Notes: generated by a model from the sequence alone, not told the origin. A DNA stretch of 64,000 nucleotides from JBELHR01 sp049606855 (GCA_049606855.1 JBMYVY010000001.1:248001-312000); one strand, 5' to 3'; shown: positions 49,638 to 58,882, numbered from the stretch's first letter. Made by a program: numbers and translations.

Positions 49638-50417
49638 TTAAATATTATATCCCTTCATTATACCGCGTTTTGAATTACGGATAAAAGTAATGATTTCATC
49701 GCGTTCTGAGGTCGCCTCCATTGTCGCTTCTATGATTTCAATTGCTTGGGAGTTATTGTATTTACTTTGATATAAAATTCTATATATATTTTGTATTTCT
49801 CTAATCTTTTCCGTGTCAAAACCTCTCCTTCTTAGTCCGATTGAATTGATTCCTACATAAGAAAGTGGTTCTTTAGCCGCCTTAGTATAAGGTGGCACAT
49901 CCTTTCTTACCAGAGAACCTCCAGAAATCATAGTATGAGCCCCAATATTTATAAATTGATGTACCGCAGCAAGTCCACCGACTATTGCATACTCACCAAT
50001 TATAACATGTCCAGCCAAAGCCACACCATTAACAATTATGGCGCTATCTCCTATAACACAATCATGGGCGATATGAGCAGTAGCCATAACTAAACAATTT
50101 GCCCCAATCTTTGTGGTACCAGATGCATTTGTTCCACGATTTATAGTCACACATTCCCTTATCGTCGTGTTATCACCAATTTCCGCTAGTGAATCCTCTC
50201 CATCGAACTTTAAATCTTGCGGTAAGGCAGAAATAACCGCTCCAGGAAAAATTCTACAATTCTCACCAATCCTGGCACCTTCCATAATGGTCACATTGGA
50301 GCCAATCCATGTACCAGAGCCAATCTCGACATTATTATGAATGGTAGTAAAAGGTTCAATAACTACATTTCTTGCAATTTTCGCACCAGGATGCACATAG
50401 GCTAAAGGTTGATTCAT
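49638..50417 (-). CDS. lpxA: Acyl-ACP:UDP-N-acetylglucosamine O-acyltransferase
   Basis: A 259-residue left-handed beta-helix acyltransferase, first step of lipid A synthesis. Hexapeptide repeats start at residue ~5 (VHPGAKIARNVVIEPFTTI) and the catalytic His lies in MATAHIAHDC. A C-terminal helical domain ends in NSKRGIMKGYNI. It is one base downstream of the lpxC-fabZ stop, hence translationally linked to the enzyme that consumes its product. Confidence 0.96.
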   Translation of the reverse strand: MNQPLAYVHPGAKIARNVVIEPFTTIHNNVEIGSGTWIGSNVTIMEGARIGENCRIFPGAVISALPQDLKFDGEDSLAEIGDNTTIRECVTINRGTNASGTTKIGANCLVMATAHIAHDCVIGDSAIIVNGVALAGHVIIGEYAIVGGLAAVHQFINIGAHTMISGGSLVRKDVPPYTKAAKEPLSYVGINSIGLRRRGFDTEKIREIQNIYRILYQSKYNNSQAIEIIEATMEATSERDEIITFIRNSKRGIMKGYNI

Positions 50418-50418
50418 G

Positions 50419-51810
50419 TTAGTTCTTTTTTGCGATCTGAGCCATTAATTGAGCTTCCGCAACTAATTTATTATTAGCGTAAGCGAAAGCTTGCATATGA
50501 CATATTCCTCTTCTTATCGGGGTAATTAATTCACACTTAAAAATAAGTGTGTCTCCAGGCAAAACCTTTTGCTTGAATTTAACATTATCCATTTTCATGA
50601 AGTATGTCAAATAATTCTCTGGATCCGGAACCGTACTAAGAACAAGAACACCTCCGCATTGAGCCATAGCTTCAACTTGGAGAACTCCAGGCATAACAGG
50701 TGCTCCGGGAAAATGTCCGACAAAGAAATTCTCATTCATTGTCACATTCTTCATACCAACAACAGAATGATCTGTCAATTCAATAATTCTATCAATTAAC
50801 AAAAAGGGTGGTCGATGGGGAAGAATATCCATAATTTGGTGAATGTCCATTAAAGGAGCCTCACTCAAATCATATTTAGGAATATTATTCCTCTTCTCCT
50901 TCTTTATGATTCCTTGTAATTTTTTAGCAAATTGTGTATTAATTCCATGACCCGGTTTATTTGCTATAACTTTTCCTCTGATTCGCGTTCCAGTCAAGGC
51001 GAGATCACCTATCACATCAAGTAACTTATGACGGGCAGCTTCATTCGCCCAACGAAGTGATAAATTATCTAAAATTCCATTTGGTTTAACAGAAACTGAA
51101 TCTTTATTGAAAACCTTTTTCAATTTATCTAAAGTCGTATCTGAAATCTCCTTGTCCACATAAACAATCGCATTATTAAGATCCCCTCCTTTAATCAAGT
51201 CGTGGTCTAGCAGCGTTTCAATTTCATGAAGGAAACTAAATGTTCTTGCCTCAGAAATTTCTTCTTTGAAATCAGCTATATCCGTTAAGGTTGCATTTTG
51301 AGTTCCCAAAACTTTAGTACCGAAATCCACCATAGTGGTCACTTCATAGTGATCTGAAGGCATTAAAACTATTTCAGACCCCGTAACTTCATCTCTATAA
51401 GAGATAACCTCTTCAACGATAAATTCATCCACTGGAGCATCCTGTTCAACGATTCCAGCTTCTTCAAGACTGGCGACAAAAAACTTTGATGAACCGTCCA
51501 TTATTGGGGGCTCAGACGCATTTAATTCAATCAAGACATTGTCTAAATCTAAACCAACACATGCTGCTAAAACATGTTCTGAAGTATGAATTTTCACTCC
51601 ATCCTTCTCCATAGAAGTCCCGCGCTCAGTGCTGGTGACATAAGCGGCCGAGGCCTCTATAATTGGTTCTCCTTCGAGATCTACTCTTTTGAAGGCAAAT
51701 CCATGATTTACCGGAGCAGGCTTAAAGGTCATTTCTACGGTCTTTCCTGTGTGCAATCCGATTCCAGACAGGCTTACTTCTTTGGCAATTGTTTTTTGAT
51801 TCTTACTCAT
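50419..51810 (-). CDS. lpxC-fabZ: LpxC-FabZ fusion: UDP-3-O-acyl-GlcNAc deacetylase / 3-hydroxyacyl-ACP dehydratase
   Basis: A 463-residue bifunctional enzyme. Residues ~1-305 are LpxC: GIGLHTGKTVEMTFKPAP at the start, the zinc His in TSEHVLAACVGLDLDN and the late zinc-site helix EAARHKLLDVIGDLAL with the active-site HG in KPGHGINTQ. From ~318 on comes FabZ: HRPPFLLIDRI and GHFPGAPVMPGVLQVEAMAQ with catalytic His and Glu. This fusion is a known feature of Bacteroidota. The ATG at 51810 overlaps the lpxD stop by 8 bases; the longer start at 51828 cannot be excluded. Confidence 0.96.
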   Translation of the reverse strand: MSKNQKTIAKEVSLSGIGLHTGKTVEMTFKPAPVNHGFAFKRVDLEGEPIIEASAAYVTSTERGTSMEKDGVKIHTSEHVLAACVGLDLDNVLIELNASEPPIMDGSSKFFVASLEEAGIVEQDAPVDEFIVEEVISYRDEVTGSEIVLMPSDHYEVTTMVDFGTKVLGTQNATLTDIADFKEEISEARTFSFLHEIETLLDHDLIKGGDLNNAIVYVDKEISDTTLDKLKKVFNKDSVSVKPNGILDNLSLRWANEAARHKLLDVIGDLALTGTRIRGKVIANKPGHGINTQFAKKLQGIIKKEKRNNIPKYDLSEAPLMDIHQIMDILPHRPPFLLIDRIIELTDHSVVGMKNVTMNENFFVGHFPGAPVMPGVLQVEAMAQCGGVLVLSTVPDPENYLTYFMKMDNVKFKQKVLPGDTLIFKCELITPIRRGICHMQAFAYANNKLVAEAQLMAQIAKKN

Positions 51811-52840
51811 TGTTATTGAGTCTTTCATTATCTTTTTCTAATTTGTAAACTTTTTTCACTAAACTGTTCAAGTTCCTAAAATGCACGTAGGCTTTGTTGT
51901 AGGCTCCATAAGAAATTGCTGGTGTTCCCTGAACAACTTCTTTATCTTTTAGGCTTTTAGAAATCCCTGATTGAGCTTGAATCTTTACATAGTTTCCAAT
52001 ATTTAAATGCCCTACGATTCCTACTTGCCCTCCAATCATAGCGTGATGACCTATTTTAGTCGATCCTGCAATTCCTGTTTGAGCAGCAATTACACTATCT
52101 TCACCAATCACAACATTGTGTGCAATTTGAAGTTGGTTATCTAATTTGCTTCCGCGTTTGATTACTGTAGACCCCATGGTAGCCCGATCAATTGTTGAAC
52201 CTGAACCAATCTCAACATCATCTTCAATAACTACATTTCCGATCTGGGGGATTTTGTCAAATTGGCCTTGCGAATTTGGTGCAAAACCAAAACCATCTGA
52301 TCCAATCACAGCATTTGAATGGATAATACAGTTTGCGCCTACCACACAATCATTATAAATTTTTGCTCCTGCAAATATGGTAGTACCCTCACCTACACTT
52401 ACATTATCTCCAATATAACTGTGAGGATATAGCTTTACGCCTTTACCTAACGACACACCCTTTCCAATATAAGCGAAAGCACCTATATAGACATCTTCGG
52501 GGATGACCACTTCTTGATCTACGTAATTTGGATTTTCAATTCCGGTTTTCTGAGGTAAACTTTCCTGATATAAAGTCAATAGCTTGCTCAAAGCCTGATA
52601 AGCATCATCTACTTTAATCAAATTTGAAGAAACTGCTTGATCAAAAACCATATCCCTACCAACAAGCACAGCTGTAGCTTGTGTACTGTAAATGTGATTG
52701 ATGTATTTTTTATTTGAAAGAAAGGTAAGTTCGCCTGATTGGGCGTCCTCTATCTTCCCAAAGTTAGACACAGTAGCATTTTTATCTCCATAAACTTCTC
52801 CTTGGAGAAAATCGGCAATTTGTTCTAAAGTAAATTCCAT
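51803..52840 (-). CDS. lpxD: UDP-3-O-acylglucosamine N-acyltransferase
   Basis: A 345-residue beta-helix acyltransferase, third enzyme of lipid A synthesis. The N-terminal uridine-binding domain (FTLEQIADFLQGEVYGDKN ... GELTFLSNKKY) is followed by many hexapeptide repeats (from VIPEDVYIGAFAYIG) with the catalytic His in the DNQLQIAHNVVIGE segment, and a C-terminal helix. The ATG at 52840 is chosen; the frame extends 19 codons upstream into the HD gene end. It is 20 bases downstream of the HD hydrolase gene. Confidence 0.96.
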   Translation of the reverse strand: MEFTLEQIADFLQGEVYGDKNATVSNFGKIEDAQSGELTFLSNKKYINHIYSTQATAVLVGRDMVFDQAVSSNLIKVDDAYQALSKLLTLYQESLPQKTGIENPNYVDQEVVIPEDVYIGAFAYIGKGVSLGKGVKLYPHSYIGDNVSVGEGTTIFAGAKIYNDCVVGANCIIHSNAVIGSDGFGFAPNSQGQFDKIPQIGNVVIEDDVEIGSGSTIDRATMGSTVIKRGSKLDNQLQIAHNVVIGEDSVIAAQTGIAGSTKIGHHAMIGGQVGIVGHLNIGNYVKIQAQSGISKSLKDKEVVQGTPAISYGAYNKAYVHFRNLNSLVKKVYKLEKDNERLNNNE

Positions 52841-52860
52841 TATGACAAAAGTAGTAAAAT

Positions 52861-54105
52861 TTATAAAGTTGAAAAGTTTATTTCTTTTGGAAAGCAAATA
52901 AAATATCGCACCGTCTCATTCATAATTCTATCGGAAACTATAGGGTCACTTGCCATGGCAAAGTCAACTACACTTCCATCCTTCCTTAAAAGGTTTATTT
53001 TATTTTCAATATTGTTATACGCCAAATTCTTCACCTGTCCCCTATGAATCAAATAATCCACCTGCTTACTATTTAAAGAAAAATGACTTTTTATTTTATC
53101 TCTGATTTTTTGATACTCTGCTTTAGTTACAGGCTCATCGGTAAGTTGGATTCTAAATAAATTTCGATTCAGTATTCCACGGGCCAACCGAGACAATACC
53201 AAATCCTCATGGTTTTGCCATAGCTTCAAGGCGAACATAATATCTACATCGTCTAAGGAGGCAAAGCGCTCCAGGAGCAACTTATTAATCACCAAGCCCT
53301 CATTTTGAGTGAGAAAATATCTGAGATTTTCAGGACAACTTTCTAAGCGATTTTGAGAAATTAACTCCTGAGCTCGTTTTAAAACAAGAACCAACATATT
53401 TTCAGCTACAACACCTGTCTTGTGAAGATAAACTTGCCAGTACATTAAACGTCTCGCGACGATAAACTTCTCAATAGAATATATTCCTTTTTCCTCAATA
53501 ACCAATTGTTGATCCACGACATTCATCATGGCAATTAATCGATCAGAGTTAATAGAACCTTCGGCAACACCAGAGTAAAAGCTATCTCTTTTTAGATAAT
53601 CCAATCGATCAATATCAAGTTGACTAGATACCAATTGATAAAAGAATGGCCTGTGATAATTCCCTTTAAAAATATCTATTGCCAGTGTTAGCTCACCTTC
53701 AAACTCCTCATTCAGGAGTTCCATATAACCTAAAGAAAGATCCTCATGGTTCACTCCTTTAACGATACTGTGTTCTAAAGCATGAGAAAATGGACCATGA
53801 CCAATATCGTGTAACAATATTGCGATATAAAGGGCAGTCTCCTCTGGTTCAGTTATCTCAATATCTTTACTTCTAAGCACTCTTACTGCCTTATTCATCA
53901 AATAAACGCAACCGGTTGCATGATGAAATCGAGAGTGATGTGCACCAGGATAAACCAAATATGAGAGTCCCATTTGTGAAATTCGTCTTAGCCTTTGAAA
54001 ATAAGGATGTTCTATAAGATCGAAAACAATGGTTTTGGGTATAGATATTAATCCGTAAATTGGGTCATTCAGGATTTTAAGTTTATTGGTCGTAAGATTG
54101 GTCAA
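52861..54105 (-). CDS. HD-domain phosphohydrolase (dNTPase-like)
   Basis: A 414-residue protein. The N-terminal segment YGLISIPKTIVFDLIEHPYFQRLRRISQMG leads into the HD metal site: HSRFHHATG, then LLHDIGHGPFSHALE. Length and the DxH...HD pattern are those of the SAMHD1/dGTPase-like group in Bacteroidota; substrate, dNTP or otherwise, is unknown. Only a TTG codon at 54105 gives a start with the expected N-terminus, since an in-frame stop lies 3 codons upstream and the next Met is at MGLSY. It is the first gene of the lpxD-lpxC/fabZ-lpxA-efp operon. Confidence 0.9.
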   Translation of the reverse strand: MTNLTTNKLKILNDPIYGLISIPKTIVFDLIEHPYFQRLRRISQMGLSYLVYPGAHHSRFHHATGCVYLMNKAVRVLRSKDIEITEPEETALYIAILLHDIGHGPFSHALEHSIVKGVNHEDLSLGYMELLNEEFEGELTLAIDIFKGNYHRPFFYQLVSSQLDIDRLDYLKRDSFYSGVAEGSINSDRLIAMMNVVDQQLVIEEKGIYSIEKFIVARRLMYWQVYLHKTGVVAENMLVLVLKRAQELISQNRLESCPENLRYFLTQNEGLVINKLLLERFASLDDVDIMFALKLWQNHEDLVLSRLARGILNRNLFRIQLTDEPVTKAEYQKIRDKIKSHFSLNSKQVDYLIHRGQVKNLAYNNIENKINLLRKDGSVVDFAMASDPIVSDRIMNETVRYFICFPKEINFSTL

Positions 54106-54151
54106 CTCCGGTTAGTTTATTTTGAACAAATATAAGATTTCTAGTATAAAT

Positions 54152-55708
54152 ATGGGCAACAAAATTCTTTGGGTTGATGATGAGATAGAGGCACTTGAAT
54201 CTTTGGTGAGCTATTTACAAGTAAAAGGATACCAGGTATTTAAGGCTAATAATGGTCAATCCGCCATAGAAATTATGGAAAGAGAGGTATTTGATTTGTT
54301 GTTAATTGATCAAAATATGCCTGGTCTCACTGGAATAGAAATTATTAATAAAATTAAAAGCCAGCCCTCCACTCTAAAGATCTCATTGATTTCAAAAAAT
54401 GAACAAAGCGACTTTATTGACCACGCATTGGCCAATAAGGTGGATGATTTTTTGATTAAACCAATACGTCCTCAGCAATTAGAAGTTTTGGTAAAAAAGC
54501 TACTCCATCAAAAAGATTTAGTAGAACACAATTTGCAAGAAGAATTTAGAAATTCTTACAGAGAACTGAGTGAAGACCTTGAATCTTGTAAATCTTTTAC
54601 TGATTATGCAATGCTTCATAAGAAAATTGAAAGCTTGCTCTCCATTTACGCCTCAGAAAACCTAGAATCATTTGAACAAATGATCAATCAATTAAAGGCG
54701 GATTTAGATAAGTCTTTTTTTAAACTAATTATTAGGGAGTACCAATCATGGATTAATGATAGTAGTTTAAACAGGCCCATGATGATACATGATTTGTTCC
54801 CAAAATGGATTATCCCAAAGGTCAAAAGCAGCAAGGCTCCCATTTTGAATTTGGTTTTGGATAATATGCGATTGGATCAATATTTAATCTTGAAAAAATC
54901 CATTGAAGAGTTCTATAATATCAAGGAAGAACATTTTTTTTCAAGTCTCCTGCCGAGTACTACAGCATTTTCTCGAAACGCGCTGTTTTCTGGCATGACC
55001 CCCCTTGAAATTGCAAAAAATTATCCGGAATTATGGTCCGGAAATGATCTAGAATACAAAAATAAAAATGAAGAGGAACTTCTGAAAAAACTGCTTCAAC
55101 GGAATAAAATCGATGACAACATACTATTTGAAAAAACATCTAGCAACGAGAAAATTCATCGGTTAATTAATAAATTGAAAGAATTTAAGGACAAAACTAC
55201 AACTGTTCTAGTTGTGAATAATTTAGATGATATTTCACACGAGATTGATTCACCAATTGTCAAGCATCAAATTCATGCAAGTTACAAACAAAACAATGCT
55301 TATACAGCTTTATGGTTTGAATTTTCAAATTTAAAAAAGCTATTAAAAAAAGCTTCAGAAAAAGGGATTGATCTAATAATAACTACGGACCATGGATCGA
55401 CAAAAGTTGATAAACCAAATCAAATAAAAGGAGATAGAACATTAACTAATAACCTCAGGTATAAACAAGGCTTATCCATTAGCTATAATTCAAAATTGAA
55501 TGCAAGTTTTAAAGAGTTAAATAAAATTGGAATACCCAACAATCACAAAAATGATCAAATGATATTTGCTGGCCCTAAAACTTTTTATACTTATCCAAAA
55601 ATAGAGAATTCTTTAATTACCAAGTTTGAAAACACCTTCCAACATGGCGGAATTTCTTTGGACGAAATGATCCTAGCTGCAGGCTATTTTACAAGCAAAA
55701 AAAAATAG
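54152..55708 (+). CDS. porX: PorX, response regulator with PglZ phosphodiesterase-like domain (type IX secretion control)
   Basis: A 518-residue protein, the same length as the P. gingivalis protein. A receiver domain occupies ~1-120 with acidic pocket D9-D10, phosphoacceptor D53 in LLIDQNMPG, and K103 in LIKPIRP. A helical linker is followed by a PglZ (alkaline-phosphatase-fold) domain from ~215, with the nucleophile region STTAFSRNALFSGMTP and the metal site TTDHGSTKV. PorX of the PorXY system controls transcription of type IX secretion genes. The ATG at 54152 is used. No porY sensor is in the window. Confidence 0.94.
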   Translation: MGNKILWVDDEIEALESLVSYLQVKGYQVFKANNGQSAIEIMEREVFDLLLIDQNMPGLTGIEIINKIKSQPSTLKISLISKNEQSDFIDHALANKVDDFLIKPIRPQQLEVLVKKLLHQKDLVEHNLQEEFRNSYRELSEDLESCKSFTDYAMLHKKIESLLSIYASENLESFEQMINQLKADLDKSFFKLIIREYQSWINDSSLNRPMMIHDLFPKWIIPKVKSSKAPILNLVLDNMRLDQYLILKKSIEEFYNIKEEHFFSSLLPSTTAFSRNALFSGMTPLEIAKNYPELWSGNDLEYKNKNEEELLKKLLQRNKIDDNILFEKTSSNEKIHRLINKLKEFKDKTTTVLVVNNLDDISHEIDSPIVKHQIHASYKQNNAYTALWFEFSNLKKLLKKASEKGIDLIITTDHGSTKVDKPNQIKGDRTLTNNLRYKQGLSISYNSKLNASFKELNKIGIPNNHKNDQMIFAGPKTFYTYPKIENSLITKFENTFQHGGISLDEMILAAGYFTSKKK

Positions 55709-55709
55709 G

Positions 55710-55717
55710 TACTTTTG
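55710..55717 (+). promoter_or_regulatory. TAnnTTTG promoter of tsaE-ald
   Basis: TACTTTTG begins one base after the porX stop, 14 bases before the tsaE start, so tsaE may be made from its own promoter besides readthrough from porX. Confidence 0.55.
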
Positions 55718-55731
55718 AAAAAAAAACCGAT

Positions 55732-56136
55732 ATGAAGATCACTTATGGGTTAGAAGACTTAAACCAAGTTGCCCGGACAATTATAGAAAAAGCAAACTCA
55801 AAGATATTGCTGTTCTATGGTGAAATGGGAGTTGGTAAAACCACTTTGATCAAAGAGATTTTTAAAGAATTAGGGGTTTTGGATCGAGTGAGTTCTCCTA
55901 CATTTTCTCTAGTCAATGAATATGAAGCTAAAAACCAAGAAATCGTTTATCATTTTGATTTTTATAGAATTGAAGACGAGGAAGAGGCTTTGGACATGGG
56001 AGTAGATGAATACCTTCACAAAGATACCTGGTGTTTAATTGAATGGCCTCAAAACATAAAAAATTTGCTACCTTTAGAGGTATGTTCAATTCATATTACC
56101 TTACAAGATGATCATCTTAGAAAACTACAATTTTAA
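55732..56136 (+). CDS. tsaE: tRNA threonylcarbamoyladenosine biosynthesis ATPase TsaE
   Basis: A 134-residue P-loop ATPase. Walker A is GEMGVGKTT near residue 29, followed by SPTFSLVNEYE and HFDFYRIEDEEEALDMGVDEYL, the TsaE signature. It helps the TsaB/TsaD complex in making t6A37 on tRNAs; TsaC of the same pathway is at 19.8-20.35 kb. It ends 2 bases before ald. Confidence 0.96.
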   Translation: MKITYGLEDLNQVARTIIEKANSKILLFYGEMGVGKTTLIKEIFKELGVLDRVSSPTFSLVNEYEAKNQEIVYHFDFYRIEDEEEALDMGVDEYLHKDTWCLIEWPQNIKNLLPLEVCSIHITLQDDHLRKLQF

Positions 56137-56138
56137 AA

Positions 56139-57326
56139 ATGTCTAGCTCCTACTCGCCTTTTAGCAAGAAAGACCTTCAAACTCAGGAAGAGCGATTGGA
56201 GATTGGAAGAAAGAAAAGCTCTTTGGAAATCGGAATCCCCAAAGAAATTGCCTTTGAGGAAAGGCGCGTATGCCTGAGTCCGGATTCGGTATCCACTTTG
56301 ATCAACCAAGGACATACAATACTTGTTGAAACTAATGCTGGAGCTCATGCTGGATATTTGGACAGAGAGTATTCAGAGGTAGGTGCAGAAATTGTTTATG
56401 ACAAAAAAACCGTGTTTTCTTGCAAAATCATTTTAAAGGTTGAGCCACCTACTTCAGAAGAAATAGGACTAATGAAACCAAATACCACTGTGTTATCGGC
56501 TTTACAGATTAAGACAAGGTCTGCAGATTATTTTGACGCCTTATGTTCAAAGAAGATAACTGCTATAGCCTTAGACAATATTAAAGATGAGCATGGCAAT
56601 TATCCAATTGTAAGCTCCTTGAGCGAGATCGCTGGGGCCTCTTCAATACAAATTGCAGCAGAACTTCTAATGAAAAACGGCTATCTGCTTGGAAACATAT
56701 CAGGTGTTCCTCCTACAGAAGTTGTTATTCTGGGGGCAGGAAGAGTTGGAGAATATGCTGCTAAAACCGCTTTAGGCCTTGGGGCATATGTAAAAGTCTT
56801 TGATGACTCGATTACGAGACTTCAGAATCTAGAAAATAGATTAGGCCAAAAAATTTACACTGCGACACTTCAACCTAAGCTGCTTTTAAAATCTTTAAAA
56901 AGATGCCATGTTGCTATTGGAGCCTTAAAAGGTGCTAACAGATGCCCAATCATTATTAATGAATCAATGGTTGAAAACATGAAAGAGGATGCTGTTATTA
57001 TAGATGTATGTATTGATCGAGGAGGAAATTTTGAAAGCTCGGAATTAACAAGTCATTCTAAGCCATTTATTATGAAACATGGTGTAATCCATTATGCAGT
57101 TCCAAATATCCCTTCAAAATACCCTAAAACATCCACCCAAGCCTTGAGTAATATTCTCTCCCCTTACCTCTCCAATATTGCAAATGGAGGAGGCATAGAG
57201 TCTATGATCAAAAGAAATTCAGGATTTCAGAATGGAGTCTATGTTTATAAAGGGATTTTGACCAGTAAACAAGTTGGCGATTGGTTTAATCTAAAATATC
57301 GTGACCTGAATCTACTTATCTTATAA
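56139..57326 (+). CDS. Alanine dehydrogenase
   Basis: A 395-residue NAD-dependent enzyme of the alanine dehydrogenase/transhydrogenase fold. An N-terminal extension of about 30 residues precedes IGIPKEIAFEERRVCLSPD (conserved substrate Arg/Lys region). The catalytic-domain lysine lies in LKVEPPTSEEI, and the Rossmann motif is in VVILGAGRVGEYAAKTALGLGA. The typical AlaDH DQGG region reads CIDRGGNFESS. The N-terminal extension is common in Bacteroidota members. Converts alanine to pyruvate, or the reverse for ammonium assimilation; direction is not decided. Confidence 0.85.
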   Translation: MSSSYSPFSKKDLQTQEERLEIGRKKSSLEIGIPKEIAFEERRVCLSPDSVSTLINQGHTILVETNAGAHAGYLDREYSEVGAEIVYDKKTVFSCKIILKVEPPTSEEIGLMKPNTTVLSALQIKTRSADYFDALCSKKITAIALDNIKDEHGNYPIVSSLSEIAGASSIQIAAELLMKNGYLLGNISGVPPTEVVILGAGRVGEYAAKTALGLGAYVKVFDDSITRLQNLENRLGQKIYTATLQPKLLLKSLKRCHVAIGALKGANRCPIIINESMVENMKEDAVIIDVCIDRGGNFESSELTSHSKPFIMKHGVIHYAVPNIPSKYPKTSTQALSNILSPYLSNIANGGGIESMIKRNSGFQNGVYVYKGILTSKQVGDWFNLKYRDLNLLIL

Positions 57327-57334
57327 TATTTTTG
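57327..57334 (+). promoter_or_regulatory. TAnnTTTG promoter upstream of the DUF4258-like gene
   Basis: TATTTTTG begins at the last codon of ald, 15 bases before the next start. A second identical box at 57338-57345 is too close to the ATG for a normal leader. Confidence 0.5.
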
Positions 57335-57349
57335 TGCTATTTTTGAGCC

Positions 57350-57757
57350 ATGAATTTAACAAGACGGTTTGCTTACTACTTTATCGGTGTTTTTATTGGA
57401 GTAGTTGTACTGAACTTTTGGGTCAAGGAAAAAGAAAATGAACGCGGGGGAGACAGTATATTTCCTTATGGTCCAAATGCCCGAACACTGAGATCCTTTG
57501 AGAGAATAAGCAATAGAACTTACTCTTCTCAAGCAGACTCCATAATGGCCCTACAATCACTAGATACTGCTGATATTTCCAAATTTTTTAAATATGGGGA
57601 AGTGGACTTCAGTAAAAGTGAACAACGTCGCGAACCGTGTGCCATTTATTGGATGGATATTGAATTCAAAGAGATTCCCTATAGCTTTATTATTGAACGT
57701 TGCGATTCAGTATTGGAAATTCAGAAAATAATCGTTCATTCTTCTGCAGAGAGGTAA
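57350..57757 (+). CDS. Small membrane-anchored protein, DUF4258-like
   Basis: A 135-residue protein with one N-terminal helix (residues 9-25, YFIGVFIGVVVLNFWV) and a soluble domain. The segment FPYGPNARTLRSFER and the later YGEVDFSKSEQRREPCAIYWMDI resemble a flavobacterial family labelled DUF4258; I am fairly but not fully sure of the number. Two cysteines lie in the soluble domain. The function is unknown. It follows ald by 23 bases and its end converges on trmH with a 22-base overlap. Confidence 0.75.
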   Translation: MNLTRRFAYYFIGVFIGVVVLNFWVKEKENERGGDSIFPYGPNARTLRSFERISNRTYSSQADSIMALQSLDTADISKFFKYGEVDFSKSEQRREPCAIYWMDIEFKEIPYSFIIERCDSVLEIQKIIVHSSAER

Positions 57758-58410
57758 CGTTCTTCTATTTCGCTGTAATGCTTAATACTTTTTTGCATCC
57801 ACTCTTTATAAAGGGCACTTTTCTCATCTTCACTGAGCTGCCAGTCTAAATCTGATGCTTTCAACCGCGTGGTTAATTCTTCCATGATAATTGCAGCAGC
57901 AACAGAAACATTTAAACTTTCGGTAAAACCTACCATGGGGATTTTAATAAAAGCATCTGCCTGACGCATCATTTGTTCTGAAACTCCCATTTTTTCTACT
58001 CCCATTACAATTGCTGATTTCTTGGAAATATCAAAATCACGTATAAATGAGGAGTCATTATGAGGGGAAGTCACTACAATTTGATATCCTTTGGCTTTTA
58101 AATCATTTATACACTCTTGAGTGTTATCCGCTCCAACTTTTGAATAAGAATGAAAAGTCATCCATTTCTGAGCGCCTTTTGCAACTCTTCTTGAAATGAA
58201 ATTATTATACTGGTTTTCGATTATATATAAGTCTTGAATTCCGAATACATCCGCACTTCGGATTACAGCACTAACATTGTGCTTTTGAAACAAATCCTCT
58301 AAGACAAAAGTAAATTGGCGTGTCCGTTGTTCCAAAACTTTTTTAAACAATTCGCGTCTATTTTCTGTTAAAAAACGCTCTAGATATTCAATGAATTTTA
58401 CATCTTCCAT
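57736..58410 (-). CDS. TrmH-family tRNA/rRNA (guanosine-2'-O)-methyltransferase
   Basis: A 224-residue SPOUT methyltransferase. Motif 1 lies in HNVSAVIRSADVFGIQDLYII, motif 2 in SAIVMGVEKMGVSEQMM and motif 3 in IPMVGFTESLNVSVAAAIIMEEL, the last being the TrmH hallmark that places it with tRNA Gm18 methylases. It is the second SpoU-family gene in the window, after the one at 552, and the two are not close paralogues. The ATG at 58410, one base after the DUF6495 stop, is used; a longer in-frame start at 58425 lies inside DUF6495. Confidence 0.92.
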   Translation of the reverse strand: MEDVKFIEYLERFLTENRRELFKKVLEQRTRQFTFVLEDLFQKHNVSAVIRSADVFGIQDLYIIENQYNNFISRRVAKGAQKWMTFHSYSKVGADNTQECINDLKAKGYQIVVTSPHNDSSFIRDFDISKKSAIVMGVEKMGVSEQMMRQADAFIKIPMVGFTESLNVSVAAAIIMEELTTRLKASDLDWQLSEDEKSALYKEWMQKSIKHYSEIEERYLSAEE

Positions 58411-58411
58411 A

Positions 58412-58879
58412 CTAAACGAAATCACTTATTGCATCATAAACCAGCCCAGATGATAATTGAGCTCCCTTTTGAATGAGTTCAAACAATTCCATTTTATAAT
58501 CCTCTGAAAACTTCTTCGATGCCTTGAAAATCTCTACCTCCTTGGAATTAAGATTATCCATAAGCCATTTGTAATTTTCTTCTCTAAAAAGATCAAAATC
58601 ATCTCGATTCACCTTTAGTAGTATTCGATGAAAATCATCCCCGTCAACCTTAAATAGATTCAAACTATTAGGACTCATATGATCCAAAAATTTTGCTTTT
58701 TCTAAGGCACCATCCCAAACAAGGTCACTAAAAATCTCCATCTCTTGCTGAGCTACATGAGGTCGATTCAATTTGATATCCTTCCACTCTGTTGCATCAA
58801 TCTCTTGGCTGGCAAGAAAACGTGCAAATTCATCAGCTAGTTCTTCAAACTGCTCCTTTGATAACATTTGGTACTTCAT
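58412..58879 (-). CDS. DUF6495 family protein
   Basis: A 155-residue all-alpha soluble protein with a start MKYQMLSKEQFEELADEFARF and the central KLNRPHVAQQEMEIFSDLVWDGAL. It matches a flavobacterial family, DUF6495 by my recollection, that sits between recQ and trmH. No catalytic motif, metal site or signal peptide is visible, and its role is unknown. It lies 3 bases after recQ and one base before trmH, so the three are very likely one transcript. Confidence 0.82.
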   Translation of the reverse strand: MKYQMLSKEQFEELADEFARFLASQEIDATEWKDIKLNRPHVAQQEMEIFSDLVWDGALEKAKFLDHMSPNSLNLFKVDGDDFHRILLKVNRDDFDLFREENYKWLMDNLNSKEVEIFKASKKFSEDYKMELFELIQKGAQLSSGLVYDAISDFV

Positions 58880-58882
58880 AAA

